A stretch of DNA of 64,000 nucleotides. It comes from Natronomonas salina (lineage in GTDB: Archaea; Halobacteriota; Halobacteria; Halobacteriales; Haloarculaceae). The notes under the pieces were generated by a model. It was not told the origin of the DNA. It searched no databases and worked only from the letters and a program-made list of their open reading frames with translations. Below are positions 36,962 through 45,190 of the stretch, piece by piece (within the stretch, counting starts at the first letter, position 1; every line of letters starts with the position of its first letter). The stretch lies in contig NZ_CP058335.1 in the NCBI RefSeq assembly GCF_013391105.1, positions 2,170,001 through 2,234,000 of the forward strand, read 5' to 3'. A program made the translations under genes and the position numbers.

Positions 36962-37486
36962 CTAGAACCACGGGGTGAGTTGCGCGCACTCGGCGATCGA
37001 GAAGCCAGCTGCACCGGCGGCTTGTTCGCCAAGCACGATGATGATACCGAAGATCGGGCCGGCGAGCATCGCCATCGTCCCTGAGCGCCGATGCTCGCTC
37101 GAGCGCTCCGGGTTCCGCGATAGCCCCGCACGGGCGTGTTTGAAACCACCGTAGAGCAGCCCACCGAGGAACAGCACCCCGGCACCGGTCTGGGCAGCCC
37201 ACTCGAACAGGTCGATCGCAGGCGTGCCACACAGGCCACCATTGCCGGACTGTGCGGCCGCAACCCCGGACGCCACCACTAGAGCGACCAGCACGATAGC
37301 AAGGGGTGAGAGTACACGTCCTCTACTGACGACATCGTAGCTACGTCTCCGAAGGCCTGGATGAGGCGGTGCTGAGTCTCGACGCGTCGATAAACCGATC
37401 CACCTCGTAAGCTTCCGAGACCGTTCAACAACCCAACCTAGCGGCCATCGTGTCAGTCTTCGGGGCAGGGACGAACGCTCTTTCAT
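36962..37486 (-). CDS. VirB2/TrbC-like pilin candidate
   Basis: 174 residues. After a basic N-terminus come a signal-like span (V-L-S-P-L-A-I-V-L-V-A-L-V-V-A-S-G-V-A-A-A-Q-S-G) with an A-x-A cleavage look, then two short spans (G-A-G-V-L-F-L-G-G-L-L-Y-G and L-A-G-P-I-F-G-I-I-I-V-L-G). Two-span small proteins starting a T4SS operon are usually the pilin. Two cysteines (C in L-C-G-T-P and A-E-C-A-Q) flank the mature part. Confidence 0.5.
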   Translation of the reverse strand: MKERSSLPRRLTRWPLGWVVERSRKLTRWIGLSTRRDSAPPHPGLRRRSYDVVSRGRVLSPLAIVLVALVVASGVAAAQSGNGGLCGTPAIDLFEWAAQTGAGVLFLGGLLYGGFKHARAGLSRNPERSSEHRRSGTMAMLAGPIFGIIIVLGEQAAGAAGFSIAECAQLTPWF

Positions 37487-37493
37487 TATTCTT

Positions 37494-37508
37494 ACTACGA
37501 ATCGTAGT
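37494..37508. promoter_or_regulatory. Palindromic operator over the secretion-operon start site
   Basis: ACTACGAATCGTAGT is a perfect 15-base odd palindrome, 8 bases upstream of the pilin start. A minus-strand TATA run (TATATATTA, about 37520-37530) places transcription start inside it. A repressor bound here would block the whole operon. The same half-site occurs at 11522-11540. Confidence 0.65.
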
Positions 37509-37635
37509 TGATTCCTTTCTAATATATACCCTTGGAATCGTGGAGATTAGCTTATTCGATTCCACCTATGAATCGCCGAGCAGAGTGTGCGACAAACCGC
37601 ACCATCATATGCATCGAATGGGTAGAGGAACGGAG

Positions 37636-37845
37636 ATGGAGCTCACTGACCTTGACAAAATGATTCTCGACGAGCTACATGAGGGAGCGCGGACCCAGGG
37701 CTTTCTCGTCGATGCCACCGGCTCGCCACGCTACAAGGTTCACGAACGGCTACAACTCCTCACCGCTGCCGGGTATATCGAGAACATCCACGAGAATACC
37801 GCCCTCTACGAGATTCTCTCAGATCCACGTGATGAAACGGGTTGA
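37636..37845 (+). CDS. Winged-helix regulator divergent from the secretion operon
   Basis: 69 residues from ATG at 37636; ATG at 37609 would add nine. L-T-D-L-D-K-M-I-L-D-E-L-H-E-G-A-R-T and Y-K-V-H-E-R-L-Q-L-L-T-A-A-G-Y-I-E-N-I-H-E-N-T-A-L-Y-E-I is a compact winged helix, as in haloarchaeal phage and plasmid repressors. Position suggests it controls the transfer operon, possibly through the palindrome at 37494. Confidence 0.75.
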   Translation: MELTDLDKMILDELHEGARTQGFLVDATGSPRYKVHERLQLLTAAGYIENIHENTALYEILSDPRDETG

Positions 37846-38229
37846 TCAAGTGAACTACCCCACCCAAATCACGCTGGCGCACTTGCCGATGGTGGAGATT
37901 ATTCGCTCTGCAACTGGCCTTGTTAGCAGGTGTGGCTCTAGATGGTTTTCTTGGCGCAGAACCGGACGGCATAGTTGAAACACGAACGAGATCGCGAATC
38001 ACCCGCAATCGGCTCTGTTTAAATTCCCAGTGGCTGATAGGAAATGCGTGTGGAATACAGAGGGCGGATAGAGTAAGTGACCACAGTTTATTTCTGCTTA
38101 TCTGCCCCGAACCAGCCTTGCGTTCGAACCTGCGTACCGACCGAATCGGGAGAGGGATGATTCCAGCACGACAGTTCTGGATCAGCCGATAGACTGATCC
38201 TGTGCACTGCTCGATGGCATCGGTCAGCA
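37846..38229. repeat. Decayed mobile-element remnant, copy 2
   Basis: 38026-38133 aligns by eye with 7969-8075 (see that entry). Flanks differ, so these are separate insertions or leftovers of one family. No open frame survives. Confidence 0.45.
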
Positions 38230-39234
38230 CTAGAGGACAAACGGCTCGGTATCGGTACCCCGCAGAGTGACTGTCGCTACCCTGAGCATATAGGCGGTGA
38301 GGATGATAAACGGTGTTAGAGCGATCGTGAATGCGGCGGCCACAAACGTCAGGAGCGGTGAGAGGCCAAATATCCATATCTGTGGGAGGGCGTTTGCGTT
38401 TATAGCCAGAATCGTGGTTGCGGTTGCCAGGATGGCTGGGAGCGAGACGATTAAGAGTGTTCGTGATAACATCGAGAACTCTCGTTTATAATACAACGTC
38501 TTGAAAAAATGGCGTCCGATTGTGATCAGTTCGAACGCGCGGATGAGTCCCTCGAACCGTTCTTTACCTCTCTCAGAGAGGACATCGGCATACGCCCTCT
38601 GTAATACACGCGAGCGTTGCATCAATGGGCCGAGATTTAAATCGATCCCAAGCCACAGGGAACTGAACTCGCCCCCGCCCGGTTGATCGACGGATTTCTC
38701 AATGTATTGGATGGTCTGGAGTATGGTCTCGATGTGGTTTCTGAGTTCCTCGGCATCGCTCCCGTCAAGCTCCTCCGTAACCGTCTCTAACTCGTGTGCT
38801 CGTTGGTCAATTTCTCCGACCATCATAGAGAGGAATGATGCCGGGTCGATGGTGGTATGCTCGGTGTCTGTCAGATGACTTAATTCGGTGCGGAACTTGA
38901 GGGTGCCTCGAAGACGATCTTCCTGTGCACCGATAGAGATTATATCGTATGAGAGGACAATTGAGTTGATCGATACGACGATCGAGACCAGAAGTATAAT
39001 CCCTCCCAGGAAGGTGTTGAGTAGCGTCTGGACGGCAGCGGTCTCGGTGAGAAGTTGTTGCATTTCGAACGGCCAAATCGTGCCGATTGCGAGCATAGCG
39101 ACGAACGTCAACGTGACCAACGCCCCCGTGACGGCATGCCGATTCCCCTCTAAGAGCACCCATTGTACCAGGCTGACGCCACGTCTGCCTGAGGGGTCAG
39201 GGAACCAGCCTCGCCAGCCTCCAGACCGGCTCAT
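38230..39234 (-). CDS. Conserved haloarchaeal multi-span membrane protein
   Basis: 334 residues with paired spans near 32-55 and 70-95, a 140-residue acidic soluble loop containing helices (H-E-L-E-T-V-T-E-E-L-D-G-S-D-A-E-E-L-R-N-H-I), then paired spans near 265-325. No enzymatic motif. Resembles widespread haloarchaeal membrane proteins of unknown role. Single gene. Confidence 0.65.
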   Translation of the reverse strand: MSRSGGWRGWFPDPSGRRGVSLVQWVLLEGNRHAVTGALVTLTFVAMLAIGTIWPFEMQQLLTETAAVQTLLNTFLGGIILLVSIVVSINSIVLSYDIISIGAQEDRLRGTLKFRTELSHLTDTEHTTIDPASFLSMMVGEIDQRAHELETVTEELDGSDAEELRNHIETILQTIQYIEKSVDQPGGGEFSSLWLGIDLNLGPLMQRSRVLQRAYADVLSERGKERFEGLIRAFELITIGRHFFKTLYYKREFSMLSRTLLIVSLPAILATATTILAINANALPQIWIFGLSPLLTFVAAAFTIALTPFIILTAYMLRVATVTLRGTDTEPFVL

Positions 39235-39752
39235 TTTGTCACCCGAATGGAACAGAAAACACCTGCTGGTTTGACTGATGGAGATTGATTCGAAGCACCC
39301 ATAGACCGATATAATCGCTGTCTAGCCACTTAACTCACGGCATCGTCATTGTCTCGGACTTGATGTGAACAGAGCCAGAGGGGACAAATGATAACTGGAT
39401 TCAGGTCTCCTTCCATTCGGTATCCGGAGGAAATGAACGAAACTTCGATTGATGAATACGTACCCTATACCGACCAATCGATAGTGGGTGTCAGAGAAGA
39501 TCCTGTCTACGTCACCAAATAGTGTATACCCTTGTCCATTATACTCGGCAAGCTACCTAAGCAATGATATCTACACCATCACTCTATTGCAAGAAGCAAA
39601 CAATATCCCGAGGAGTTCGTACAGATAGCTACTTAGCCTTCGGTTATGGTTTTCTTGAATAGACGCGGAATAGGATACAGTTAGAACCGTGTCGATTTCC
39701 ATAGACATGACTGGACAGAACAACTAAGGGTAGTCGGGCGATATTGTGATGT
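39235..39752. other. Intergenic stretch, AT-rich, nothing recognised
   Basis: About 520 bases with no gene-like frame. AT content is higher than in the surrounding genes, suggesting either two promoters or foreign DNA. Confidence 0.4.
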
Positions 39753-40139
39753 ATGTCCTATACTATGGACAAACAGGTGGAGGGAGATTTCGGTAATATC
39801 GTCGAACAGACAACGGCTGCACTCGAAGACGAAGGCTTCGGAGTCCTCTGTGACATTGACGTCCAACAAACGTTCAAGGAGAAACTGGATGAAGAGTACC
39901 AGCAGTACCGTATTCTCGGGGCCTGTAATCCGGAACTAGCTCACGAAGCCCTCGAAAATGAACTGGTCTTGGGAGCGCTCCTTCCGTGTAACGTTATCGT
40001 ATACGAAACAGATGGTGACAATATCGGAGTAAGCGCCGTCGACCCCGAAGCACTCCTCTCCGTCTCGGATAACTCCGACCTGGATCCGATTGCCGCAGAC
40101 GTCCGCGACCGCTTCGAGTCCGTTCTGAACGCACTGTAA
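39753..40139 (+). CDS. DUF302 family protein
   Basis: 128 residues. The DUF302 signature is clear: E-Q-T-T-A-A-L-E-D-E-G-F-G-V-L-C-D-I-D-V-Q-Q-T-F-K-E-K-L, Y-R-I-L-G-A-C-N-P-E-L-A-H-E-A-L, G-A-L-L-P-C-N-V-I-V-Y-E. Cys residues at the C-D-I, A-C-N-P and P-C-N positions are typical. DUF302 proteins often sit near sulfur- and redox-related genes, matching the region that follows. Confidence 0.85.
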   Translation: MSYTMDKQVEGDFGNIVEQTTAALEDEGFGVLCDIDVQQTFKEKLDEEYQQYRILGACNPELAHEALENELVLGALLPCNVIVYETDGDNIGVSAVDPEALLSVSDNSDLDPIAADVRDRFESVLNAL

Positions 40140-40205
40140 CTAGTTTCGGACGAACTTGGGGGCGTATACGGAACACGATTCCCCGCTGCTAGCAGCCGTA
40201 TGTAG

Positions 40206-40228
40206 CGATTTGCTGGATTAGAAAATCG
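40206..40228. promoter_or_regulatory. 23-bp palindromic site, copy A
   Basis: CGATTTGCTG + 3 bases + TAGAAAATCG, eight of ten arm positions matched. Followed by a TATA-like ATATACT at about 40239-40245, then the 53-residue ORF and the DsbA-like gene. Same site at 42744-42766 and 45191-45213. Confidence 0.65.
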
Positions 40229-40266
40229 GCGAACGACATATACTACCCTCAGTACACACCCGAGAC

Positions 40267-40428
40267 GTGACACAATCCGACTCACTGAGGACCGTTGGAC
40301 AACCGGACGCTTCTGCATCGCGACGATTTCACGGACGGTTCACCATTGGCCCCAGCAAGTACGATTACTCCCGACGGGGAATTGCGCGACGCGACTCGAA
40401 TCTGGAGTCTAACGATGGGTCGTGGTAA
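40267..40428 (+). CDS. 53-residue leaderless small protein
   Basis: GTG at 40267 is about 25 bases after the ATATACT box, so the first transcribed bases would be the start codon. The product MTQSDSLRTVGQPDASASRR is basic and Ser/Arg-rich. It overlaps the DsbA-like start by 14 bases in another frame. Could be a leader peptide or a genuine microprotein; alternatively a long 5' leader with no translation. Confidence 0.4.
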   Translation: MTQSDSLRTVGQPDASASRRFHGRFTIGPSKYDYSRRGIARRDSNLESNDGSW

Positions 40429-41152
40429 CATAGTTACGAGACGACGGGCGGTCATCGCAGGAGGCGCGACTCTCGCCTTCGGTGGTGGTGTGGCGTATAT
40501 GGCCTCCAGTTCAGAGTCGAACGACCAGGAGTACACTCCCAGCGACTCCCATGCTGACGACGGGACGAGTGGCTTCGGCATCGAACTCGCCGGCCGGCCG
40601 ATTGCGGGGGACACCGACGCTCCCATCGACATCTACTATTGGACGGATTATCTGTGCCCATTCTGCAAGGAGTTCGAGACAGAGACACTGCCGAAGCTTG
40701 GGTCAAACCACATCGAAACTGGTGACGTGAGACTCGTCACGCTCTTCTATCCCAACATCGGTGAGTACTCCATGCCGTCCGCCGTCTGGGGTCGGTGTGT
40801 CTGGCAACAAGTGGTCGATTCGGGCCCAGGTGCGTTCTGGAAGTGGCACAGTGCGGCCTTCGACGCACAGGCGGGGGACGGACACGACTGGGCCGACGAG
40901 GAGACGTTCAGGCAGATTACCGAAGAGACGAACGCAGTCGCGGTCTCCGACGTCGATGCCTGTCGTAATAGTCGCGGTGAGGCAGTTCGAGAGAGCATCA
41001 ACGATGACCTCGATGCAGGCGTGGCGGCCAATATTCAGGGGACCCCCGGGTTCGTACTCTACAACCGTGAGACAGATACCGCTGGAAAGCTGGTCGGTGC
41101 TCACCCGTACGAGAACTTCTCGAAGGCGATAGAGCAGGTGAGAGACGCGTGA
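40415..41152 (+). CDS. Tat-exported DsbA-like thiol oxidoreductase
   Basis: 245 residues from ATG at 40415. The N-terminus T-R-R-R-A-V-I-A-G-G-A-T-L-A-F-G-G-G is a Tat signal with an anchor. The thioredoxin-fold part has redox site C-P-F-C (81-84), W-x-D-Y-L before it, and the cis-Pro segment Q-G-T-P-G-F-V-L-Y. DsbA_like/DSBA_oxidored. It should form or isomerise disulfides outside the membrane. The next gene overlaps it by 4 bases. Confidence 0.85.
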   Translation: MGRGNIVTRRRAVIAGGATLAFGGGVAYMASSSESNDQEYTPSDSHADDGTSGFGIELAGRPIAGDTDAPIDIYYWTDYLCPFCKEFETETLPKLGSNHIETGDVRLVTLFYPNIGEYSMPSAVWGRCVWQQVVDSGPGAFWKWHSAAFDAQAGDGHDWADEETFRQITEETNAVAVSDVDACRNSRGEAVRESINDDLDAGVAANIQGTPGFVLYNRETDTAGKLVGAHPYENFSKAIEQVRDA

Positions 41153-41697
41153 ACCGGACGCCGACGGTCGAGGCACGCGGCTGGACTCGAGACCTCCTCG
41201 AGGCCGTCGTCTATCCGCTCACGTCGAATGCACGGTTGGCGATCGCTGGCTTCGTGACCGCCGTGACGTACGTCGTACTCGTCCTGAGTACGTTCCCGCA
41301 GTTCTCCTTCCAGCTCCTCACGCGGAACCCGGCAGACATCGGATACGCGGTCTCGACGCTCACGCGGGAGGTCTACCTCGGCACCGGCTGGATCGGTCTC
41401 GGCCTGGTCGCTCTCTACGCGATTCTGACAGGGATCGCGGTGACGAACTCCGTCACGCTCGTTCGACGCGCCAGACACAGGGGGGCTTCAACGGTCGTGG
41501 GCGTCCTCCCCGGAATGCTCGCGGCGGGATGTGCGAGCTGTGGCGCCGGCGTCCTCGGCGCCCTAGGGTTCGTCGGCGCGATGGCGATGCTACCGTTCGA
41601 CGGGAATCTCCTCCGTGCCGGGGGGATCTTCCTGCTTCTCTTCTTCCTCGGGCGAGCCGGCGATCCACGAACGTGTACCATCGGGGGTGATCCATGA
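41149..41697 (+). CDS. Membrane protein with CASC motif
   Basis: 182 residues, four or five spans. The fourth region reads L-A-A-G-C-A-S-C-G-A-G-V-L-G-A-L-G-F (C128, C131), an intramembrane Cys pair like those of mercury/thiol-handling membrane proteins. Coupled to the DsbA-like gene by a GTG start over its stop. A candidate partner passing electrons or metal to it. Confidence 0.6.
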   Translation: MNRTPTVEARGWTRDLLEAVVYPLTSNARLAIAGFVTAVTYVVLVLSTFPQFSFQLLTRNPADIGYAVSTLTREVYLGTGWIGLGLVALYAILTGIAVTNSVTLVRRARHRGASTVVGVLPGMLAAGCASCGAGVLGALGFVGAMAMLPFDGNLLRAGGIFLLLFFLGRAGDPRTCTIGGDP

Positions 41698-41792
41698 CGA
41701 CCGCCTTGAGCGTTCGATCGCTGCCATCGACGAGAGGACGGTCGGAGCGGCCCCACGTGACCCCCAAGCCGTGGGAGGGACCCTAAAGGGCC

Positions 41793-42008
41793 ATGGACGC
41801 GGAAGCGACGTCACGACGCGCGAAACTCGGTCTCGCAGGTCTCGCAAGTCTCTGTTGTATCGGGCCTGGAGCGGCTGCGGCGACCGGTGGCGCGGCCGCA
41901 GTGGCAGTACGGGCCAGTCTCGTTCAAGTGCTCGTGACCGTGGCCGTACTTGCGCTGATGGGTGCCGTGCTCCGCAGCCGATCAGGGTGCTCGAGGTGTG
42001 ACGAGTGA
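41793..42008 (+). CDS. Small Cys-rich membrane protein
   Basis: 71 residues: first span L-A-S-L-C-C-I-G-P-G-A-A-A-A (C21, C22), second span, then C-terminal C-S-R-C (C66, C69). A vicinal Cys pair in span 1 resembles MerT-like metal transporters and relatives. Probably same transcript as the CASC protein. Confidence 0.6.
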   Translation: MDAEATSRRAKLGLAGLASLCCIGPGAAAATGGAAAVAVRASLVQVLVTVAVLALMGAVLRSRSGCSRCDE

Positions 42009-42071
42009 CCGTCAACTACGTTTTCTCACGGTGACGTCGGGGTTTCCCCTGGTGGGCTGTAATCTGCCAGA

Positions 42072-42353
42072 TCAGGCGCTCGACGTCGACTTCGTCAGCG
42101 AGATGAGCATGAGGATCATACCTGTAGAGACAATCACGGCCTGGATGAGTCCTGCCGAGAGTATCGACGTTCCGAAGAGCGTGTAGATGAGACCCTCACA
42201 TATTGCCCCGCCGCCGATGAAGACGAACCCAGCTGCCACGTAGAGCATCGGCTCGCTGCCGCTTCGTCTGTAACCGTGGTACGCCAGATACGCGACGACG
42301 AGGCTCAGCGCGAACGTAAACAGTTTCGCGAGCATCAGTGACGTCTCAATCAT
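42072..42353 (-). CDS. DUF7521 family membrane protein
   Basis: 93 residues, three spans: A-K-L-F-T-F-A-L-S-L-V-V-A-Y-L-A-Y-H-G-Y-R-R-S-G-S-E-P-M, G-F-V-F-I-G-G-G-A-I-C-E-G and V-S-T-G-M-I-L-M. The Y-H-G-Y-R-R-S motif after span 1 marks the family, which nearly always travels with an ArsR-type regulator; here the two overlap by 4 bases. Confidence 0.75.
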   Translation of the reverse strand: MIETSLMLAKLFTFALSLVVAYLAYHGYRRSGSEPMLYVAAGFVFIGGGAICEGLIYTLFGTSILSAGLIQAVIVSTGMILMLISLTKSTSSA

Positions 42354-42709
42354 GAGTCACCCCTCATATCGCTCCAGAGGCCGGTGAAGCTGTCAGCGAG
42401 TTCGTCGCGCGTTTCCAGCGTCAGTTCGAGCGAGCCACCGGACAGCTCGACGTGCAACCCCTCGAGTGCAGTCTCGAAGACGCTCCGGTGAGATCCATCG
42501 TCACCGACCGTACGGTGTTCCTCGATGAGCCCCTGGTTCTGTAACATCGAGACTCGCCGGTAGACCGTCGTCAGCGACGCGTCGCACGCCTCGCTGAGAT
42601 CCTTCGCGGTCATCGGCTTCCGGTCGGCAGCGACGAGGATCCGTCGCGCGTAATCGTCCGCCATGACCTCGAAGACCTCTGACGGCTCCGATGTTCCCTC
42701 CCGGTTCAC
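42350..42709 (-). CDS. ArsR-like winged-helix regulator
   Basis: 119 residues: V-M-A-D-D-Y-A-R-R-I-L-V-A-A-D-R-K-P-M-T-A-K-D-L-S-E-A-C-D-A-S-L-T-T-V-Y-R-R-V-S-M-L-Q-N-Q-G-L-I-E-E-H is a winged helix with one Cys in helix 3. Operon with DUF7521. The 23-bp palindrome at 42744-42766 lies just upstream of its start, between it and the divergent carbamoyltransferase gene, making it a candidate regulator of that palindrome. Confidence 0.75.
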   Translation of the reverse strand: MNREGTSEPSEVFEVMADDYARRILVAADRKPMTAKDLSEACDASLTTVYRRVSMLQNQGLIEEHRTVGDDGSHRSVFETALEGLHVELSGGSLELTLETRDELADSFTGLWSDMRGDS

Positions 42710-42743
42710 GGACTCGCTTGGGCGTACGTCGAGAAATAGCCCA

Positions 42744-42766
42744 CGATTTGCTGACTCAGAAAATCG
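42744..42766. promoter_or_regulatory. 23-bp palindromic site, copy B
   Basis: CGATTTGCTG + ACT + CAGAAAATCG; nine of ten arm positions matched. In the 114-base divergent gap between the ArsR-like gene and the carbamoyltransferase gene. Confidence 0.65.
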
Positions 42767-42823
42767 TCACAGGCACTTTGTATTCCCTCGGTTTCGGTCG
42801 AACTAGCGCCTTCCCCTCGAGAC

Positions 42824-44605
42824 ATGACTAATTATCGACTCGCATTCAAACCCGCGATCGGCCTCTACGGCCAACACGATCCGAGTGCCGTCCTCTTCGA
42901 AGATTCGACCCCCGTTTTCGGCGTCGAAGAGGAACGGTACACTCGGGAGAAACATGCAACCGAGACGTTCCCCGAACAGGCGATTCAGGCGTGTCTCGAT
43001 CACAGAGGCCTCGAACTCCAGGATATCGACAGGATTCTCCTCCCGTACGAACCTCAGCTCCGGGGGGAGATCACCCCGAAATACGTCATCGACGCGCTTC
43101 GGGCGCCCGGACTGGCTCGGAAACTCTCCGCACTGGAACAGACGGTCGTCTCCGAGATCCGGAGCCGGTTTCTCCCGACGCGGCAGATCGAAAACCGCCT
43201 CAGGAGGATCGGCGAGCCGCTCCCGCCGATCGAGACGGTCGCCCACCACAGGTGCCACGCAGCGAGTGCGTTCCACCCCTCCGGCTTCGACGAGGCCGTC
43301 GTCCTCACGGTGGACGCAAAGGGCGAGTACGACGCGACAGTCGTCTGGCAAGCCGATGGGGACGGACTGGAACGAATCCGGACCTACGAACACCCCAACA
43401 GCCTCGGACTGTTCTTCGCCGTCGTAACGGAGTACCTCGGCTACCGGATGTTCAACGGCGAGGGGAAGGTGATGGGTCTCGCCCCGTACGGCGACGACAA
43501 TCCCGAAATCGAACGCACCCTCCGAGGGGTAATCGAGACGGGCGTCGACTACGACGTGACCGACCTCACGCAGCGCTGGGGTACCGGTCACGGCGTTTCG
43601 ATGCTCGAAAAGGCGTTCGGTCGCGCCCGGAACGAGACGCCCGGCGAGTTCGGCCAGTGGGAGAAAGACCTCGCCCACACGGCACAGAAACTGATTGAAG
43701 AGACCGTCGTCGCCATCGTCACGGATGCAGTCGAGCTGCTCGACACCAGCAACGTCGCCCTCGCAGGCGGTGTCGCGCTCAACTGCAAACTCAATCAGTG
43801 CGTCCGCGAGGCCGCAGTCGTCGACGACATGTTCGTCCAGCCAGTCGCCCACGACGCCGGCCTCGCGCTCGGCGCCGGGTGGTCGCGGTACGAACCGGGG
43901 GCCGTCGATAGACAGACGGACGTGTATTTCGGACCCAGCTACGAGAGCGAGGACATCCAGTCGACGCTCGAGACGAACAAGATCGAGTACGCGGAGCCGG
44001 ACGACCTGGAGCGGTACGTCGCCGAACGGCTGGCCGACGGCGCCCTCGTCGGCTGGTTCCAGGGCCGGATGGAGATGGGCCCGCGGGCACTCGGCGCCCG
44101 GAGCATCCTCGCCGACCCTCGTTCCATCGACTCCCGCGACCGCGTCAACCGGTTCGTCAAGCACCGTGAGGAGTGGCGGCCGTTCGCGCCGTCGATGCTC
44201 GAGTCGGCCGCCGCAGAGTACCTCGTCGACGGACGGCCGGCACCGTTCATGATCGACGCGTACGACGTCGCCGACGAGAAGACCGACGAGCTGGCGGCGG
44301 TTCTCCATCCGGCCGACGACTCGACGCGACCGCAGACTGTCCGTGCCGACCAACACCCGCGGTATCACCGGCTCATCTCGGAGTTCGCCGACATCACGGG
44401 CGTGCCCGTCGTCCTCAACACGTCATTCAACGATCACGCCGAACCGATCGTCCGGACGCCGACGCAGGCGATCAAGGACTTCTACGGGATGGGACTGGAC
44501 GTGCTCGCACTCGAGGATGTCGTCGTCGAGAAGGAGCCCACGTCGTCGAAACAGCGGCGTTACGACGCCGAAGCAGAGTCGCTACGACACGCAGGTCGGA
44601 CATGA
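42824..44605 (+). CDS. NodU/CmcH-type O-carbamoyltransferase
   Basis: 593 residues. N-terminal domain: G-Q-H-D-P-S-A-V-L, E-E-E-R-Y-T-R-E-K-H and A-H-H-R-C-H-A-A-S-A-F, the ATP/metal site of the Kae1-like fold. Mid: F-N-G-E-G-K-V-M-G-L-A-P-Y-G and G-G-V-A-L-N-C-K-L-N. C-terminal: F-Q-G-R-M-E-M-G-P-R-A-L-G-A-R-S-I-L-A and V-L-N-T-S-F-N. All are standard for enzymes transferring a carbamoyl group from carbamoyl phosphate to a hydroxyl. Acceptor unknown: a surface glycan or cofactor. Its 3' end overlaps the convergent CPIC protein by 24 bases. Confidence 0.9.
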   Translation: MTNYRLAFKPAIGLYGQHDPSAVLFEDSTPVFGVEEERYTREKHATETFPEQAIQACLDHRGLELQDIDRILLPYEPQLRGEITPKYVIDALRAPGLARKLSALEQTVVSEIRSRFLPTRQIENRLRRIGEPLPPIETVAHHRCHAASAFHPSGFDEAVVLTVDAKGEYDATVVWQADGDGLERIRTYEHPNSLGLFFAVVTEYLGYRMFNGEGKVMGLAPYGDDNPEIERTLRGVIETGVDYDVTDLTQRWGTGHGVSMLEKAFGRARNETPGEFGQWEKDLAHTAQKLIEETVVAIVTDAVELLDTSNVALAGGVALNCKLNQCVREAAVVDDMFVQPVAHDAGLALGAGWSRYEPGAVDRQTDVYFGPSYESEDIQSTLETNKIEYAEPDDLERYVAERLADGALVGWFQGRMEMGPRALGARSILADPRSIDSRDRVNRFVKHREEWRPFAPSMLESAAAEYLVDGRPAPFMIDAYDVADEKTDELAAVLHPADDSTRPQTVRADQHPRYHRLISEFADITGVPVVLNTSFNDHAEPIVRTPTQAIKDFYGMGLDVLALEDVVVEKEPTSSKQRRYDAEAESLRHAGRT

Positions 44606-45052
44606 CCGCCGGGAGAGAATGTAGATCAATCCCGCCAGGATAGCTACCGAGACCACGCCGAGGACGGGACGGATCGGATCGAAGTACGTCATGAGCGCGG
44701 ACGAACTGAACAGTGCCAGCAGGAAGGCGTTACAGATCGGACAGCCCACCGCGAGGAAGCCCCCGGCGAGCCCACCAATCGCCAGCCGGCCTTCACCGGT
44801 CGTCGCGGCTGTCTCGTCGTCACTGGTCGTGGTGGCGTTCCGCTGGGCGACGTAGACGCCCGCCAGTAACGCCGTCGACACCAGGAGCACGTAGTCGATC
44901 GGCGTCCGGGGAACCATCCGTACGTACAGTGGGTTCGGTATGAGCCCGGTGACGAGACCGAAGAGCAGGAACACGCCCATTCCGATGGCTATGCCCCACG
45001 CGGCAGCCCGACGGTCAGCCCGAATCGAGCGTCGGAGCTCGTTCATGGACAT
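44582..45052 (-). CDS. Membrane protein with CPIC and CPTC motifs
   Basis: 156 residues with about four spans. G-C-P-I-C-N-A-F-L-L-A-L-F-S-S-S-A-L (C104, C107) lies at a membrane face; the tail ends S-C-P-T-C-V-S (C151, C154). The first motif recurs in a haloarchaeal and actinobacterial family with C-P-x-C-N followed by L-L-A-L-x-G-S-S. Cys pairs match the theme of this cluster. Confidence 0.65.
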   Translation of the reverse strand: MSMNELRRSIRADRRAAAWGIAIGMGVFLLFGLVTGLIPNPLYVRMVPRTPIDYVLLVSTALLAGVYVAQRNATTTSDDETAATTGEGRLAIGGLAGGFLAVGCPICNAFLLALFSSSALMTYFDPIRPVLGVVSVAILAGLIYILSRRSCPTCVS

Positions 45053-45190
45053 AGACTCACCCCGAGCGCAGTCTCACGTGACCGTCGAGACACGCTCCAT
45101 TCGTCGGTTGCATTCGCAGCATCGCGCGAACTCCTGTCGACCGGCGACATTCGGCTGGTCCGACGAAGGGCTCCCTGATAGCTCCAGTCC

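Noticed and set aside
42803-44368. 521-codon minus-strand frame
   Set aside because: It is exactly antisense to the carbamoyltransferase, whose motifs are unmistakable; long antisense frames are usual in GC-rich haloarchaeal genes.
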